Part shown: one piece after another, positions 35,830 through 45,861 of the stretch
Layout of the letters: every line of letters starts with the position of its first letter
Position numbering within the stretch: position 1 is the first letter of the stretch
Assembly: GCA_947630285.1 (NCBI GenBank)
Contig: CANRHD010000007.1
Coordinates: forward strand, 17,881 to 81,880
DNA length: 64,000 nt
Reading direction: 5' to 3'
Source: an uncultured Clostridia bacterium
GTDB taxonomy: Bacteria; Bacillota; Clostridia; Oscillospirales; Acutalibacteraceae
Translations under genes and position numbers: made by a program
Notes under the pieces: generated by a model
Database searches by the model: none
Told to the model about the DNA's origin: nothing
Seen by the model: the letters and a program-made list of their open reading frames with translations, nothing else

Positions 35830-37056
35830 ATGGGAATTTATGAAGAGCTTCAGCAGAGAGGGCTTATCGCTCAGGTAACGGACGAAGAACAGATAAGGGA
35901 GCTTGTCAACAACGGCAAGGCCACATTCTATATCGGCTTTGACTGCACGGCTGACAGCCTTACGGCAGGCCATTTTATGGCGCTTACCTTAATGAAAAGG
36001 CTTCAGATGGCAGGCAACAGGCCCATTGCGCTCATAGGCGGCGGAACAACCATGATAGGCGACCCGTCCGGCAGAAGCGATATGAGAAAGATGCTCACAA
36101 GGGAAGATATTGAGCACAATGCAGAATGTTTTAAAAAGCAGATGGAAAAGTTTATCGACTTTTCGGACGGCAAGGCCTTAATGGTAAACAATGCCGATTG
36201 GCTTTTAAACCTTAACTATGTGGAGCTTTTGCGAGAGGTTGGGGCCTGCTTTTCCGTCAATAATATGCTCAGGGCGGAGTGCTATAAGCAGAGAATGGAA
36301 AAGGGTCTGTCTTTCCTTGAATTTAACTATATGATAATGCAGAGCTATGATTTTTATTATATGTTTAAAAACTATAACTGCAATTTACAGTTCGGCGGTG
36401 ACGACCAGTGGAGCAATATGCTCGGCGGTACCGAGCTTATAAGGAAGAAGCTCGCAAAGGACGCCCATGCAATGACCATAACCCTCCTTACGGATTCTCA
36501 GGGCAAAAAGATGGGCAAGACCGCAGGCAACGCAGTATGGCTTGACCCGAACAAGACAAGCCCGTTTGATTTTTATCAGTATTGGCGTAATGTTGCGGAC
36601 GACGATGTGCTCAAATGTATCAGAATGCTTACATTCCTGCCGATAGAGGAAATTGATAAAATGGACTCTTGGCAGGGCAGTCAGCTCAATAAGGCTAAGG
36701 AAATACTTGCCTTTGAGCTTACAAAGCTTGTCCACGGCGAGGAAGAGGCAAATAAGGCGCAGGAGGGCGCAAGAGCGCTGTTTTCGGGCGCAGGCAACAC
36801 CGAAAATATGCCCACTTTTGCTTTAAGCGAAGCTGATTTTGAGAACGGTGAGATCCTTGTAAACGATATTATGCTAAAGGCGGGTCTTATCTCCTCTAAG
36901 GGCGACGGCAGACGCCTTATTCAGCAGGGCGGCGTATCCGTTGACGGGGCAAAGGTGAACACTCCCTTTGACGCAGTTAAAAAATCCGATTTTGACAAAG
37001 GATATATAATCATCAAAAAGGGTAAAAAGGTGTTTTATAAAATAGTAATTCAATAA
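35830..37056 (+). CDS. tyrS: Tyrosyl-tRNA synthetase
   Basis: 408 residues from ATG 35830, with AGGAGG 6 nt upstream; the frame is open to TTG 35809 in the leader but that is not a start. Class I synthetase: the HIGH-like AGHFM region (YIGFDCTADSLTAGHFM), KMSKS-like KMGKT, and a C-terminal S4 tRNA-binding domain (GDGRRLIQQGGVSVDG). It charges tRNA-Tyr and is controlled by the T-box. Confidence 0.97.
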   Translation: MGIYEELQQRGLIAQVTDEEQIRELVNNGKATFYIGFDCTADSLTAGHFMALTLMKRLQMAGNRPIALIGGGTTMIGDPSGRSDMRKMLTREDIEHNAECFKKQMEKFIDFSDGKALMVNNADWLLNLNYVELLREVGACFSVNNMLRAECYKQRMEKGLSFLEFNYMIMQSYDFYYMFKNYNCNLQFGGDDQWSNMLGGTELIRKKLAKDAHAMTITLLTDSQGKKMGKTAGNAVWLDPNKTSPFDFYQYWRNVADDDVLKCIRMLTFLPIEEIDKMDSWQGSQLNKAKEILAFELTKLVHGEEEANKAQEGARALFSGAGNTENMPTFALSEADFENGEILVNDIMLKAGLISSKGDGRRLIQQGGVSVDGAKVNTPFDAVKKSDFDKGYIIIKKGKKVFYKIVIQ

Positions 37057-37078
37057 ATGCTTTAAATTTAAACGCAAC

Positions 37079-37116
37079 AACAGCTCTGCACCGTAAAAGG
37101 TACAGAGCTGTTTTTT
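37079..37116 (+). terminator. Terminator of tyrS
   Basis: AACAGCTCTG (37079-37088) pairs with CAGAGCTGTT (37103-37112), followed by T6. Confidence 0.88.
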
Positions 37117-37119
37117 GCA

Positions 37120-37267
37120 GATAAACTGTTTGAAAAAATTAAAAGTTTTTGTCCGTCTTTTTTCAAAAAGAAGATTCCCCTGCCAGGGGAAATGTCTGCG
37201 CAGCGGACAAAAGGGTAAGGGTCGAGGGGCAAAGCCCTCGGCGCAGTCCGCAGACTGCGAAACACCT
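37120..37267. repeat. Dispersed intergenic repeat, copy 1
   Basis: The last 49 nt (37219-37267) match 51713-51761 at 48 of 49 positions (one C/T change). The upstream part (GATAAAC at 37120, then AAATTAAAAGTTTTTG and CTTTTTTCAAAAAG) is similar to copy 2 but has an extra insert with CCCCTGCCAGGGG. The core contains nested palindromes (GAGGGGCAAAGCCCTC; GCAGTCCGCAGACTGC). It has no coding potential. It looks like a small MITE-like or REP-like element of this genome. Confidence 0.75.
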
Positions 37268-37287
37268 ATTAATATACCCGACAGCGA

Positions 37288-37920
37288 TTACAGGTTGCTG
37301 ACCCTGTAGCTTAGCATCATCAGGCTGTCGGAGAGGTGAACATTTTCAACCGCAACGCCGGGATAATTTTTTGCAATATCGAAATGCGAAAAATTCCAAA
37401 AGCCCTTTATACCCAGTGAAACAAGCTCGTCGATTATTTCCTTGGCGTTTTCGCCTGGAATACACAAAACCGCAACCTCCGGCGAGTTGTCCTTGCAAAA
37501 ATTATACATACTGCTGATATTCCTTATCGGAATGTTTTTAACAAGCTGTCCCTGTAAGGCCTCGTTTTTGTCGAAAATACCTATAAGGTTAAAGCCTCTT
37601 TCCTCAAACGACATATGCGAGGCAACGGCCTTACCGAGATTTCCTGCGCCTACAAGTATAGTCTTTGTTTTGTTGTTTACCCCGAGAATTTTACCTATTT
37701 CACGGTGGAGCTGCTCTACATTATAGCCATAGCCCTGTTGGCCGAAGCCGCCGAAGCAGTTAAGGTCCTGACGGATTTGCGAGGCTGTAAAGCCCATACG
37801 GTTTGAAAGCTCGCCCGATGAAATTCTGACAGTTCCGCCGGCCTTGATCTCACCCAAAAATCTGTAATATCTCGGAAGACGCTTTATAAGCGAAGCCGAT
37901 ACTACTGAGTTTTTAGCCAT
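37288..37920 (-). CDS. rex: Redox-sensing transcriptional repressor Rex
   Basis: 210 residues: winged-helix N-terminus (SASLIKRLPRYYRFLGEI, TASQIRQDLNCFGGFGQQGYGYNV) and a Rossmann NADH-binding domain (ILVGAGNLGKAVASH, about 92-106). Rex leaves its operators when NADH/NAD is high. It is the last gene of acn-icd-rex, 12 nt after icd, so it probably controls its own operon and fermentative genes elsewhere. Confidence 0.96.
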   Translation of the reverse strand: MAKNSVVSASLIKRLPRYYRFLGEIKAGGTVRISSGELSNRMGFTASQIRQDLNCFGGFGQQGYGYNVEQLHREIGKILGVNNKTKTILVGAGNLGKAVASHMSFEERGFNLIGIFDKNEALQGQLVKNIPIRNISSMYNFCKDNSPEVAVLCIPGENAKEIIDELVSLGIKGFWNFSHFDIAKNYPGVAVENVHLSDSLMMLSYRVSNL

Positions 37921-37932
37921 ATTAAAAACACC

Positions 37933-39102
37933 TCATTTTGAAAGCTGTTTTAAGGTTTCCATTACATAATCACCGAACTGAGAGCAGGTTGCGCCGTCCT
38001 CACGGCCGGTAACAACATATTTTTTCTCTTCAAACATACATTTGTCGAGCGCCTTTTCAAGCAAATCGGCCTCGTCCTGTTTGCCGATGTGCGACAGCAG
38101 CATTACGCTCGCCCTGAGCATGGAGCAGGGGTCGGCATACTGACCTCTGCCCTCCTTAATCATTCTCGGAGCAGAGCCGTGTATCGCCTCAAACATAGCG
38201 TACCTTTTGCCGAGGTTGGCGCTTCCGGCAGTACCTACGCCGCCCTGGAACTCGGCGGCCTCGTCGGTGATAATATCCCCGTAAAGGTTGGGAAGCACAA
38301 ATACCTTGAAATCTTTTCTGCGCTTTTCGTCGATTAATTTTGCTGTCGTAATATCAATGTACCATTCGTCCGTGACGATGTCCGGGTACTCTTCGCCCAC
38401 CTTTTTGCAGATGTTCAGGAACTTGCCGTCGGTGGTCTTAATAACATTTGCCTTGTTGATAATCGAAACCCTTTCCTTGCGGTTCTTTCTGGCATACTCG
38501 TAAGCCATTCTTGCAATTCTTTCCGAACCCTCGGAGGTGGTAACAACAAAGTCAATGGCGAGGTCGTCGTCAACATGAACGCCCTTTGAGCCGACTGCAT
38601 AAGCGCCCTCCGTGTTTTCACGGAAAAAGGTCCAGTCGATTCCCTGTTCTGCAATTTTAACGGGTCTTACATTTGCAAAAAGGTCAAGCGCCTTTCTCAT
38701 AGCTACATTTGCGCTCTCGATATTCGGCATACCGTCGCCTGCCTGCGGAGTGGTTGTGGGCCCTTTGAGGATTACATGGCAGGATTTAAGCTCTTCAAGA
38801 ACATCGTCGGGAATTGCTTTCATATGCGCAATCCTGTTCTCTATTGTAAGGCCGTCGATAACCTTAAATTCAATTTTTCCCGACTTAACATCGTCTGCGA
38901 GAATATACTCAAGCACTCTTGCGGACTCATTTGTAATAATCGGGCCTATTCCGTCTCCGCCGCATACGCCGATTATTATTTTATCAAGCTTGCCGTAGTC
39001 GATAAATTCCCTGTCCGCCTTAATTTTGTCGGAGCGTGCGGACTGCTCACGAACAAGCTCTTCAAATTTTTTGAGAGCCGCCTGCAAATTTTCTTCTGTC
39101 AT
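37933..39102 (-). CDS. icd: Isocitrate dehydrogenase, NAD-type family
   Basis: 389 residues of the isocitrate/isopropylmalate dehydrogenase fold. Seen: GVCGGDGIGPIITNES near the start, TFFRENTEGAYAVGS, NKANVIKTTDGKF, and NLYGDIITDEAAEFQGG with the nearby AIHGSAPRM. The neighbour aconitase makes isocitrate dehydrogenase more likely than isopropylmalate dehydrogenase. It makes 2-oxoglutarate, probably for glutamate supply in an incomplete citrate cycle. ATG 39102, 14 nt after acn. Confidence 0.9.
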   Translation of the reverse strand: MTEENLQAALKKFEELVREQSARSDKIKADREFIDYGKLDKIIIGVCGGDGIGPIITNESARVLEYILADDVKSGKIEFKVIDGLTIENRIAHMKAIPDDVLEELKSCHVILKGPTTTPQAGDGMPNIESANVAMRKALDLFANVRPVKIAEQGIDWTFFRENTEGAYAVGSKGVHVDDDLAIDFVVTTSEGSERIARMAYEYARKNRKERVSIINKANVIKTTDGKFLNICKKVGEEYPDIVTDEWYIDITTAKLIDEKRRKDFKVFVLPNLYGDIITDEAAEFQGGVGTAGSANLGKRYAMFEAIHGSAPRMIKEGRGQYADPCSMLRASVMLLSHIGKQDEADLLEKALDKCMFEEKKYVVTGREDGATCSQFGDYVMETLKQLSK

Positions 39103-39116
39103 TTTTAATGCCTCCG

Positions 39117-41048
39117 TTATATATTTTCCTTTGTGTAATTAAGTAAACCGCCGTCCGTTATTATATCCTTCTGACGCTGTGAAAGCTCGTATTTAAGTTC
39201 GTATTTTTCGCCCTTTGTTTTGTTTTCAAGATAGGCGGTTTCGCTGTTAATGATAGCGGACTTGATATTGTTAAGGGCAAGCTCGTCGCCCTGATCTATT
39301 TTGTCGTAATCGTCGGGGTTTGCGAATGTAAGGGGAAGTATTCCGGCGTTAATCAGGTTCGCACAGTGTATTCTTGCAAATGATTTTGTAATAACCGCCT
39401 TAATTCCGAGATAGAGCGGAACAAGCGCCGCATGCTCCCTTGAAGAACCCTGACCGTAGTTTGCGCCGCCGATAATAATGCCCTTGCCCTCTTTTTTGCA
39501 CCTTTCTGGGAAGGTTTCGTCGCACACGGCAAAGCAGTACTGCGAAAGATGCGGAATGTTTGAACGGTAGGGGAGTATCTTTGCGCCTGCCGGCATAATG
39601 TGGTCGGTTGTAATGTCGTCGCCGACCTTGAGTATCGCTTTGGCCTCAATGCTTTCGGGCATTTTTTCCGTCGTCGGGAAAGGCTTGATGTTGGGCCCGT
39701 AAAGTATTTCTACGCTGTCGGCCTCCTGCGGTGCGGCAGGAAGCTCTATCATATTATCGTTAATTACGAAAAAATCGGGCATAAGGATTTTAACGGGTTC
39801 GCCGAGAGTCCTCGGGTCTGTAAGCTTACCGGTGAGCGCAGAAGCCGCGGCAACCTCCGGGCTTACAAGATAAATACCTGCGTCTGCCGTTCCCGAACGG
39901 CCAAGGAAATTCCTGTTGAATGTACGCAGAGATACGCCTGCGGAATTAGGCGACTGACCCATTCCTATGCAGGGGCCGCATGCGCTCTCAAGTATCCTTG
40001 CGCCTGCGTCTATCATATCGGAAAGAGCGCCGTTGAGGGCGAGCATATTGAGAACCTGCTTTGAGCCCGGAGCGATTGAAAGACTTACGGACGGGCATAC
40101 CGTTTTGCCTTTAAGTATGGCGGCAACCTTAAGCATATCCATAAGCGAGGAGTTTGTGCAGGAGCCTATGCAGACCTGATCTACTTTAATTTCGCCTATT
40201 TCGCTGACCTTTTTAACCCTGTCGGGCATATGCGGCATGGCGGCCATGGGCTCAAGCTGTGAAAGGTCAATTTCAATTACCTCGTCGTAAACTGCGTCGC
40301 TGTCGGCCTTTAGCTCCGACCAGTCCTTTTCACGGCCCTGAGCCTTTAAAAACGCCTTTGTAACATCGTCCGAGGGGAATACGGAGGTCGTGGCGCCAAG
40401 CTCCGCACCCATATTCGTAATCGTGGCCCTTTCGGGAACCGAAAGCGTTTTAACGCCCTCGCCGCCGTACTCTATAATCTTTCCGACGCCGCCCTTAACG
40501 CTCATTATTCTAAGCACTTCAAGGATTACATCTTTTGCCGCAACATACGGACGCAAAGCGCCGGTGAGGTGAACATTTACGATTTTCGGCATGGTGATGT
40601 AGTATGTGCCGCCGCCCATAGCTACCGCAACATCAAGGCCGCCTGCGCCCATGGCAAGCATGCCTATACCGCCGCCCGTGGGGGTGTGGCTGTCCGAACC
40701 GATAAGCGTTTTTCCGGGCTTGCCGAATCTTTCAAGGTGTACCTGATGGCATATTCCGTTGCCGGGACGGGAAAAACGGATACCTCTTTTTTTTGCGACG
40801 GACTGGATAAAGCGGTGATCGTCGGCATTTTCAAATCCCGTCTGCAATGTGTTGTGATCGATATAAGCAACGGAAAGCTCCGTCTTTACTCTCTCAATTC
40901 CCATAGCCTCAAATTCAAGATAGGCCATGGTACCCGTAGCGTCCTGCGTAAGGGTTTGGTCGATTTTAAGGCCTACCTCCTTACCGGGCGTCATCTCGCC
41001 CGAAACAAGATGCGATTTAATAAGCTTTTGCGCAACTGTAAGTCCCAT
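39117..41048 (-). CDS. acn: Aconitate hydratase
   Basis: 643 residues, the compact aconitase type common in anaerobes. Fe-S ligand motifs: CIGSCTNSS (about 293-301) and ACGPCIGMGQ (about 357-366); IGSDSHTPTGGG binds substrate. The C-terminal swivel domain has GGANYGQGSSREHAAL. It converts citrate to isocitrate. ATG 41048 follows AAGGAG. It leads the acn-icd-rex operon; no citrate synthase is in the window. Confidence 0.95.
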   Translation of the reverse strand: MGLTVAQKLIKSHLVSGEMTPGKEVGLKIDQTLTQDATGTMAYLEFEAMGIERVKTELSVAYIDHNTLQTGFENADDHRFIQSVAKKRGIRFSRPGNGICHQVHLERFGKPGKTLIGSDSHTPTGGGIGMLAMGAGGLDVAVAMGGGTYYITMPKIVNVHLTGALRPYVAAKDVILEVLRIMSVKGGVGKIIEYGGEGVKTLSVPERATITNMGAELGATTSVFPSDDVTKAFLKAQGREKDWSELKADSDAVYDEVIEIDLSQLEPMAAMPHMPDRVKKVSEIGEIKVDQVCIGSCTNSSLMDMLKVAAILKGKTVCPSVSLSIAPGSKQVLNMLALNGALSDMIDAGARILESACGPCIGMGQSPNSAGVSLRTFNRNFLGRSGTADAGIYLVSPEVAAASALTGKLTDPRTLGEPVKILMPDFFVINDNMIELPAAPQEADSVEILYGPNIKPFPTTEKMPESIEAKAILKVGDDITTDHIMPAGAKILPYRSNIPHLSQYCFAVCDETFPERCKKEGKGIIIGGANYGQGSSREHAALVPLYLGIKAVITKSFARIHCANLINAGILPLTFANPDDYDKIDQGDELALNNIKSAIINSETAYLENKTKGEKYELKYELSQRQKDIITDGGLLNYTKENI

Positions 41049-41068
41049 TATGTTTTTTCTCCTTAAAC

Positions 41069-41087
41069 TTGTTTACTTTTTTAACAA
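41069..41087. promoter_or_regulatory. Rex-like inverted repeat in the acn leader
   Basis: TTGTT (41069-41073) and AACAA (41083-41087) flank 9 nt. The Rex operator of Clostridia (TTGTTAA-N4-TTAACAA) has 8 nt between these same ends, so this is one base too long. It sits over the predicted start site of acn-icd-rex, where a repressor would block transcription. Tentative. Confidence 0.35.
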
Positions 41088-41091
41088 AGTT

Positions 41092-41120
41092 ATTTTAATT
41101 CATTGTCAATAATTTGTCAA
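41092..41120 (-). promoter_or_regulatory. Sigma-A promoter of acn-icd-rex
   Basis: Minus strand TTGACA (41120-41115), 17 bp, TAAAAT (41097-41092). It has a perfect -35 and a near-perfect -10. Confidence 0.8.
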
Positions 41121-41171
41121 TCAATATTGCGATATATTGTAAAAATACATTAAATATATTAAAAATCCGCA

Positions 41172-41184
41172 CAACAATTTGTTG
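41172..41184. promoter_or_regulatory. Palindrome CAACAA-T-TTGTTG over the tepA -35
   Basis: A perfect 6+6 dyad that overlaps the first three bases of the -35 hexamer of the plus-strand promoter. It could be an operator for an unknown regulator; no matching family is certain. Confidence 0.4.
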
Positions 41185-41210
41185 ATATATTTTTAAGTTT
41201 ATGCTACAAT
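41182..41210 (+). promoter_or_regulatory. Sigma-A promoter of tepA-ftsK
   Basis: TTGATA (41182-41187), 17 bp, TACAAT (41205-41210) with extended TGC (41202-41204). About 70 bp of leader remain before ATG 41285. Confidence 0.8.
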
Positions 41211-41284
41211 ATATTGGAATGCAATATTTGTAAGCTTTCAGGCAATAATTTAATTGTCTGAAAATTTACAGAGGTATTTGCATT

Positions 41285-42037
41285 ATGAATAAGAATAAGC
41301 CTGAACTTTCCGCAGACTTTCCGGGAAGCCTGCCCAGCGAAATATCCGAGGAGCATGACGAGGGCGGCGAGATCATATCCGCCAATATTATCAGCGACGA
41401 ACAGCCGCTTTCCTCCGGCTCTGCCACAATAGCGAAAAACGGGCACTATATACATTGCCTTACAATAATAGGGCAGATAGAGGGTCACTATATCTTACCG
41501 GCGCAGAACAAAACCACAAAATACGAGCAGGTAATACCCCAGCTTGTAGCGGTTGAGGAGAGCGACGAAATCGAGGGTCTGCTGATAATCCTCAACACGG
41601 TCGGAGGGGATATTGAGGCAGGGCTTGCCATTGCGGAGCTTATAAGCGGAATGAAAACTCCCGTAGCTTCGCTTGTGTTGGGCGGAGGCCATTCCATAGG
41701 CGTGCCGCTTGCGGTTGCGGCCCATAAATCCTTTATTGTGCCGTCTGCCACCATGACGATACACCCCGTCAGAATGAACGGAACGGTTATCGGCGTGCCG
41801 CAGACTCTATCGTATTTTGACAAAATGCAGGAGCGTATAGTCCGTTTTGTTACCTCGAACTCAAATATGTCGTCACAGCGCTTCAGACAGCTTATGATGG
41901 ATACGGGGGAGCTTATTATGGATGTCGGAACGGTGCTTGACGGTGAAAATGCGGTCAACGAGGGCTTGATAGATAAGCTTGGCGGACTTTCGGACGCATT
42001 GGATTATTTATATTCTGAAATTACACAGAAAAAATGA
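41285..42037 (+). CDS. tepA: ClpP-class serine protease, TepA family
   Basis: 250 residues. The ClpP/crotonase fold with [20 protein letters not shown], the nucleophile region [14 protein letters not shown] (Ser about 140) and TIHPV (His about 161). It lacks a signal peptide. B. subtilis TepA (YmfB), a forespore-linked protease, lies directly before spoIIIE/ftsK, as this gene does (21 nt to ftsK). TepA degrades spore SASPs in Bacillus; the role here is by family only. Confidence 0.9.
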   Translation: MNKNKPELSADFPGSLPSEISEEHDEGGEIISANIISDEQPLSSGSATIAKNGHYIHCLTIIGQIEGHYILPAQNKTTKYEQVIPQLVAVEESDEIEGLLIILNTVGGDIEAGLAIAELISGMKTPVASLVLGGGHSIGVPLAVAAHKSFIVPSATMTIHPVRMNGTVIGVPQTLSYFDKMQERIVRFVTSNSNMSSQRFRQLMMDTGELIMDVGTVLDGENAVNEGLIDKLGGLSDALDYLYSEITQKK

Positions 42038-42058
42038 AATATTTTCGGAGGTTATTAA

Positions 42059-44590
42059 ATGGCAGCTCCTAAAAAGGGAACACAGACTAATCAAAAAAAC
42101 GGGAAAAAGCCTCCCCAAAACTCCAAAAAGGCGGGGCAGGGCAGAACTGCCGAAAAATCAAATAACGGGCAGATTTATGCAATATTCCTGTTCAGCTTTT
42201 CTCTGTTGCTTTTATGCCTTGCGTTTATACCCGGCGAGGCGGCGTGGGGATTTTTAAGAGGTCTGCTTTTCGGTGTTTTCGGCTTTACCGCATATATTTG
42301 GCCGGCTATATTGATTTACATTGCGGTAATGGTGGCTCTCGGTAAAACGGATTCCAAGGTTGGCAGTAAGGTCATAGAGTCAGCATTGCTGACAGTATTG
42401 ATAAGCAGCGCTATACATATTTTTAAGTTTTCCGGCGAGGTCGATTTCTTTAACGACATAAGCTACGCTTACACGGAATTTTCCGCAGACGGTTTTGTCT
42501 TCGGAAGCGGCGCCATAGGCGCAATATTCGGCGGACTTATTCTGCTTATAACCGGCAGTTCAAAGGGTCCGGCAATAGCGATAATACTTATCTTGATTTT
42601 CCTTGTCGTTATGCTCGTCACGGGCACAACGCTTATAAAGCTTTTCAGCGGCCTGTCAAAGCCCGTGCGAAAAATGGGCAGAATGACCGAGGAGCATATT
42701 CAGGACAGGTTTGCCGATGACGGCGAAGATGAAGAGGAAGATGAAGCCGGAAAGACGGCGGAAGAACCTGTAAAACGAAGGGCTAAAAAGCAAATAGACT
42801 TTGCCCTGCCTGAGAAAAAGGACGGGGAAACGGTACAGGAGGCCGAGCTTATAAAGGCGCAGGAGCCTCTCAATCCCAAGCCCGTTCAGCTTGACGATAT
42901 AATCAACAGCCTTAACAATCCTCCTCCGTTTGAGGAAAAACCGCAGGAAGACTTGGCTTCCAAGGGCAAAGCGGAAGTCAAGGACACGGAAAAAGGCGAC
43001 GGGGACGACGGGGAGCAGGACAAAAAAGAATACATTATGCCTGACCTTGACTGCCTTGCTCTGCCCAAAAATTCAAAGGGCAGCAATTACGAAGCGGAGC
43101 TTAAACAAAATGCGACAAAGCTTGTCGATACTCTTAAAAGCTTCGGCGTAGAAACAAGAATTGTGGATATAAGCCGGGGCCCATCGGTCACAAGATATGA
43201 AATTCAGCCTGCCGCAGGCGTTAAAATCAGCAGGATAACAAATCTTGCTGACGATATTGCGCTCAACCTTGCGGCCTCCGGCGTCAGAATTGAAGCGCCC
43301 ATACCCAACAAGGCGGCGGTCGGTATCGAGGTTCCCAACAGAAGCAGGGCGACGGTTACGCTGCGTGAGCTGATTGACAGGGACGCCTACAGAAAAGCCG
43401 TTTCAAAATCAAAGCTCAATGTTGCGCTGGGTAAGGATATTGCCGGCGAATGTATGTATGCAGACCTTGCAAAGATGCCGCATCTTCTTGTTGCCGGTAC
43501 TACGGGCTCGGGTAAATCCGTATGTATGAACTCCATGATAGTTTCCATACTCTATAACGCCAAGCCCGACGAAGTAAAGCTTCTTATGATTGACCCCAAG
43601 CAGGTTGAGTTTACCGTATATAACGGCATACCGCATCTTCTGGTGCCTGTGGTTTCCGACCCGAGAAAGGCTTCGGGTGCGCTTGCATGGGCGGTGGGCG
43701 AAATGCTCCGCCGCTACAAGATGTTTTCGGAAAACAATGTCCGTGACATTGAGGGCTTTAACAGCATATGCGAAAGCATAGGGCAGGAAAGAATGCCGCA
43801 GATAGTTATATTTATAGACGAGCTGTCGGATCTTATGATGGCCGCTCCGCACGAGGTTGAGGATTCTATCTGCCGTCTTGCGCAAATGGCCCGTGCGGCA
43901 GGTATGCACCTTGTAATCGCAACCCAAAGGCCGTCCGTTGATGTCATCACGGGACTCATTAAGGCAAATATTCCGAGCCGTCTTACGCTCAAAACATCTT
44001 CGCAGATAGATTCAAGAACCATTATCGACACCGTCGGCGCAGAAAAACTGCTTGGAAACGGCGATATGCTTTTCTATCCCGTGGGTATTGCAAAGCCCGT
44101 CAGAATACAGGGCTGTTTCCTTTCGGATAAGGAAGTCGAAAAGGTAGTCGATTTTATTAAGTCGCAGGAGCAGACCTCCTATGACGACGAGGTTATACAG
44201 GAAATTGAACGCCAGGCCGCATTGGATAAGAAGAAAAACGGCGGAACTGCCGAGTCCTCATCGGAGTCGGGCGATTCCGACGCCGACGAGATGCTGCCAA
44301 AGGCCATTGAGGTGGTTGTGGAAAATCAAATGGCGTCCACAACCCTGTTGCAGAGGAAGCTGAAGCTCGGATATGCCCGTGCGGCGAGAATTATTGACGA
44401 GCTTGAGCAGAGGGGAATTATAGGCCCTTACGAGGGCAGTAAGCCCAGAAAGGTGCTTATCACAAAACAGCAGTGGTATGAGATGAACGCACTCTCGCAG
44501 GGCGCACCTGCGCCGCAGGAGCCTCAGAGCGCTCCGAACGCCGCAGACCCCGACGACACAGTAATAACTTTTGATTCGGAAACGGAATAA
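42059..44590 (+). CDS. ftsK: DNA translocase FtsK/SpoIIIE
   Basis: 843 residues: a Lys-rich N-terminus, four membrane helices (about 40-200), an acidic linker (about 215-345), then the motor. Walker A is [11 protein letters not shown] (about 478-488), with the conserved [16 protein letters not shown] and the Walker [14 protein letters not shown]-terminal gamma winged helix ([22 protein letters not shown]) reads KOPS/SRS polarity signs. It pumps chromosomes at division and, in spore formers, into the forespore. Confidence 0.96.
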   Translation: MAAPKKGTQTNQKNGKKPPQNSKKAGQGRTAEKSNNGQIYAIFLFSFSLLLLCLAFIPGEAAWGFLRGLLFGVFGFTAYIWPAILIYIAVMVALGKTDSKVGSKVIESALLTVLISSAIHIFKFSGEVDFFNDISYAYTEFSADGFVFGSGAIGAIFGGLILLITGSSKGPAIAIILILIFLVVMLVTGTTLIKLFSGLSKPVRKMGRMTEEHIQDRFADDGEDEEEDEAGKTAEEPVKRRAKKQIDFALPEKKDGETVQEAELIKAQEPLNPKPVQLDDIINSLNNPPPFEEKPQEDLASKGKAEVKDTEKGDGDDGEQDKKEYIMPDLDCLALPKNSKGSNYEAELKQNATKLVDTLKSFGVETRIVDISRGPSVTRYEIQPAAGVKISRITNLADDIALNLAASGVRIEAPIPNKAAVGIEVPNRSRATVTLRELIDRDAYRKAVSKSKLNVALGKDIAGECMYADLAKMPHLLVAGTTGSGKSVCMNSMIVSILYNAKPDEVKLLMIDPKQVEFTVYNGIPHLLVPVVSDPRKASGALAWAVGEMLRRYKMFSENNVRDIEGFNSICESIGQERMPQIVIFIDELSDLMMAAPHEVEDSICRLAQMARAAGMHLVIATQRPSVDVITGLIKANIPSRLTLKTSSQIDSRTIIDTVGAEKLLGNGDMLFYPVGIAKPVRIQGCFLSDKEVEKVVDFIKSQEQTSYDDEVIQEIERQAALDKKKNGGTAESSSESGDSDADEMLPKAIEVVVENQMASTTLLQRKLKLGYARAARIIDELEQRGIIGPYEGSKPRKVLITKQQWYEMNALSQGAPAPQEPQSAPNAADPDDTVITFDSETE

Positions 44591-44591
44591 T

Positions 44592-45572
44592 ATGAGCAGA
44601 AAAAAGAAATCCGAAAATACGCAGGGCTTTATTCCCTTTGAGGATTTAGTCCCCAAAAAGTCCCGTTTCGGGAAAAAACGGCTGATAACCTGCATTGCGG
44701 CAGTTATAGCGATAATTGCCTGCCTGTTTGTCAAATACGGCTCCGATACAGGCTGGAACGGCGTTTCAAAGTCGATTAAGGTCAATCAGAACATAGTAGA
44801 AGAAGAGGGCAAGTTCTACGCCCACTTTATAGATGTGGGGCAGGCGGACTGCGAGCTGTTAAAGTGCGGCGACGACATTGTTTTGATTGACGCCGGAGAT
44901 GTGGACGGCTTTGAGAGCATTTCCTCTTATCTTGATTCACAGGGCGTAAAGGAAATAGACTACTTTATAATTACGCATATGCACGCAGACCATATGGGCA
45001 GTGCGGCTATGGTTATCGAGAATTACAAGCCGAAAAACATAATAATGACAAAGCTTACAAAAGAAAATACGCCGACAAACGACATCTATAAGCATTTGCT
45101 TGAAACCTTGTCGGAGTGTGACGCAAAGATAATTCAGGCTAAGCCGGGAACCGCTTACGAGCTTCCCTCGTTCGGCTTCGCAGTGTTGGCTCCCAACGCT
45201 AATTACAGCGAGCTTAACAACACTTCCGTGGTAATCAAGGCGTATTTCGGCGACACCTCGTACCTCTTTCAGGGAGACGCCGAGGCGCAGTCCGAAAACG
45301 ATATACTTAAAAACGGCTTTAAGGTCGGGGCAGATGTTCTCAAGCTCGGCCACCACGGCAGTAAAACTTCAAATACCGCAAAATATCTTGACGCCGTAAG
45401 CCCAAAGGTTGCCGTTGCCTGCTGCGGAAAGAATAATAAGTACAATCATCCGAGCCAAGAGGTGCTCGAACGGCTTGAGGAGAGAAACATAGAGTGCTTC
45501 AGAACCGATAACAACGGTAATATCGTTGTTGTCAGCGACGGAAAGGAAATTTCGGTTATAACGGAAAGGTAA
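44592..45572 (+). CDS. ComEC-like metallo-beta-lactamase-fold hydrolase
   Basis: 326 residues from ATG 44592; the frame is open upstream inside ftsK. One membrane helix (about 34-51, LITCIAAVIAIIACLF) anchors an extracytoplasmic metallo-beta-lactamase fold: FIDVGQADCELL, the metal motif THMHADHMGS, YLFQGDAE and KLGHHGSKTS. This matches the C-terminal (Rec2/ComEC) nuclease-like domain, but without the ComEC channel. It may be an extracellular DNase or a phosphodiesterase. It is paired with the DUF3006 gene after 4 nt, a frequent arrangement. Confidence 0.9.
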   Translation: MSRKKKSENTQGFIPFEDLVPKKSRFGKKRLITCIAAVIAIIACLFVKYGSDTGWNGVSKSIKVNQNIVEEEGKFYAHFIDVGQADCELLKCGDDIVLIDAGDVDGFESISSYLDSQGVKEIDYFIITHMHADHMGSAAMVIENYKPKNIIMTKLTKENTPTNDIYKHLLETLSECDAKIIQAKPGTAYELPSFGFAVLAPNANYSELNNTSVVIKAYFGDTSYLFQGDAEAQSENDILKNGFKVGADVLKLGHHGSKTSNTAKYLDAVSPKVAVACCGKNNKYNHPSQEVLERLEERNIECFRTDNNGNIVVVSDGKEISVITER

Positions 45573-45576
45573 TTTT

Positions 45577-45795
45577 ATGGAAAAGTATTCTGTAGACAGA
45601 ATAGAGGGGGCTTTTGCGGTTTTGGTAAGTAACGGCAAAACCTCGCAGATAAGCCTCGACAAGCTTCCCGAAAGTGTTAAGGATGGCTGTGTTTTGGTTA
45701 AAGATGACAGCGGAATGTACTTTATCGACAATGCGCAAACAGAAAAAATCAAAACAGCCTTGAACGAATTGCAAAATTCACTTTTTGACGAGTAA
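45577..45795 (+). CDS. DUF3006 domain small protein
   Basis: 72 residues: VDRIEGAFAVLVSNGK..QISLDKLPESVKDGCVL is the DUF3006 beta-barrel pattern. It has no signal peptide. Genes of this family often sit beside ComEC-like metallohydrolases, as here. The function is unknown. ATG 45577 has AGGT nearby, 4 nt after the hydrolase stop. Confidence 0.85.
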   Translation: MEKYSVDRIEGAFAVLVSNGKTSQISLDKLPESVKDGCVLVKDDSGMYFIDNAQTEKIKTALNELQNSLFDE

Positions 45796-45861
45796 ATTAT
45801 CAAACCCACCCGTTTATCCGTTTGAATATCAAAAATTTCAATGGGGAAAGGCAGGTAATAT

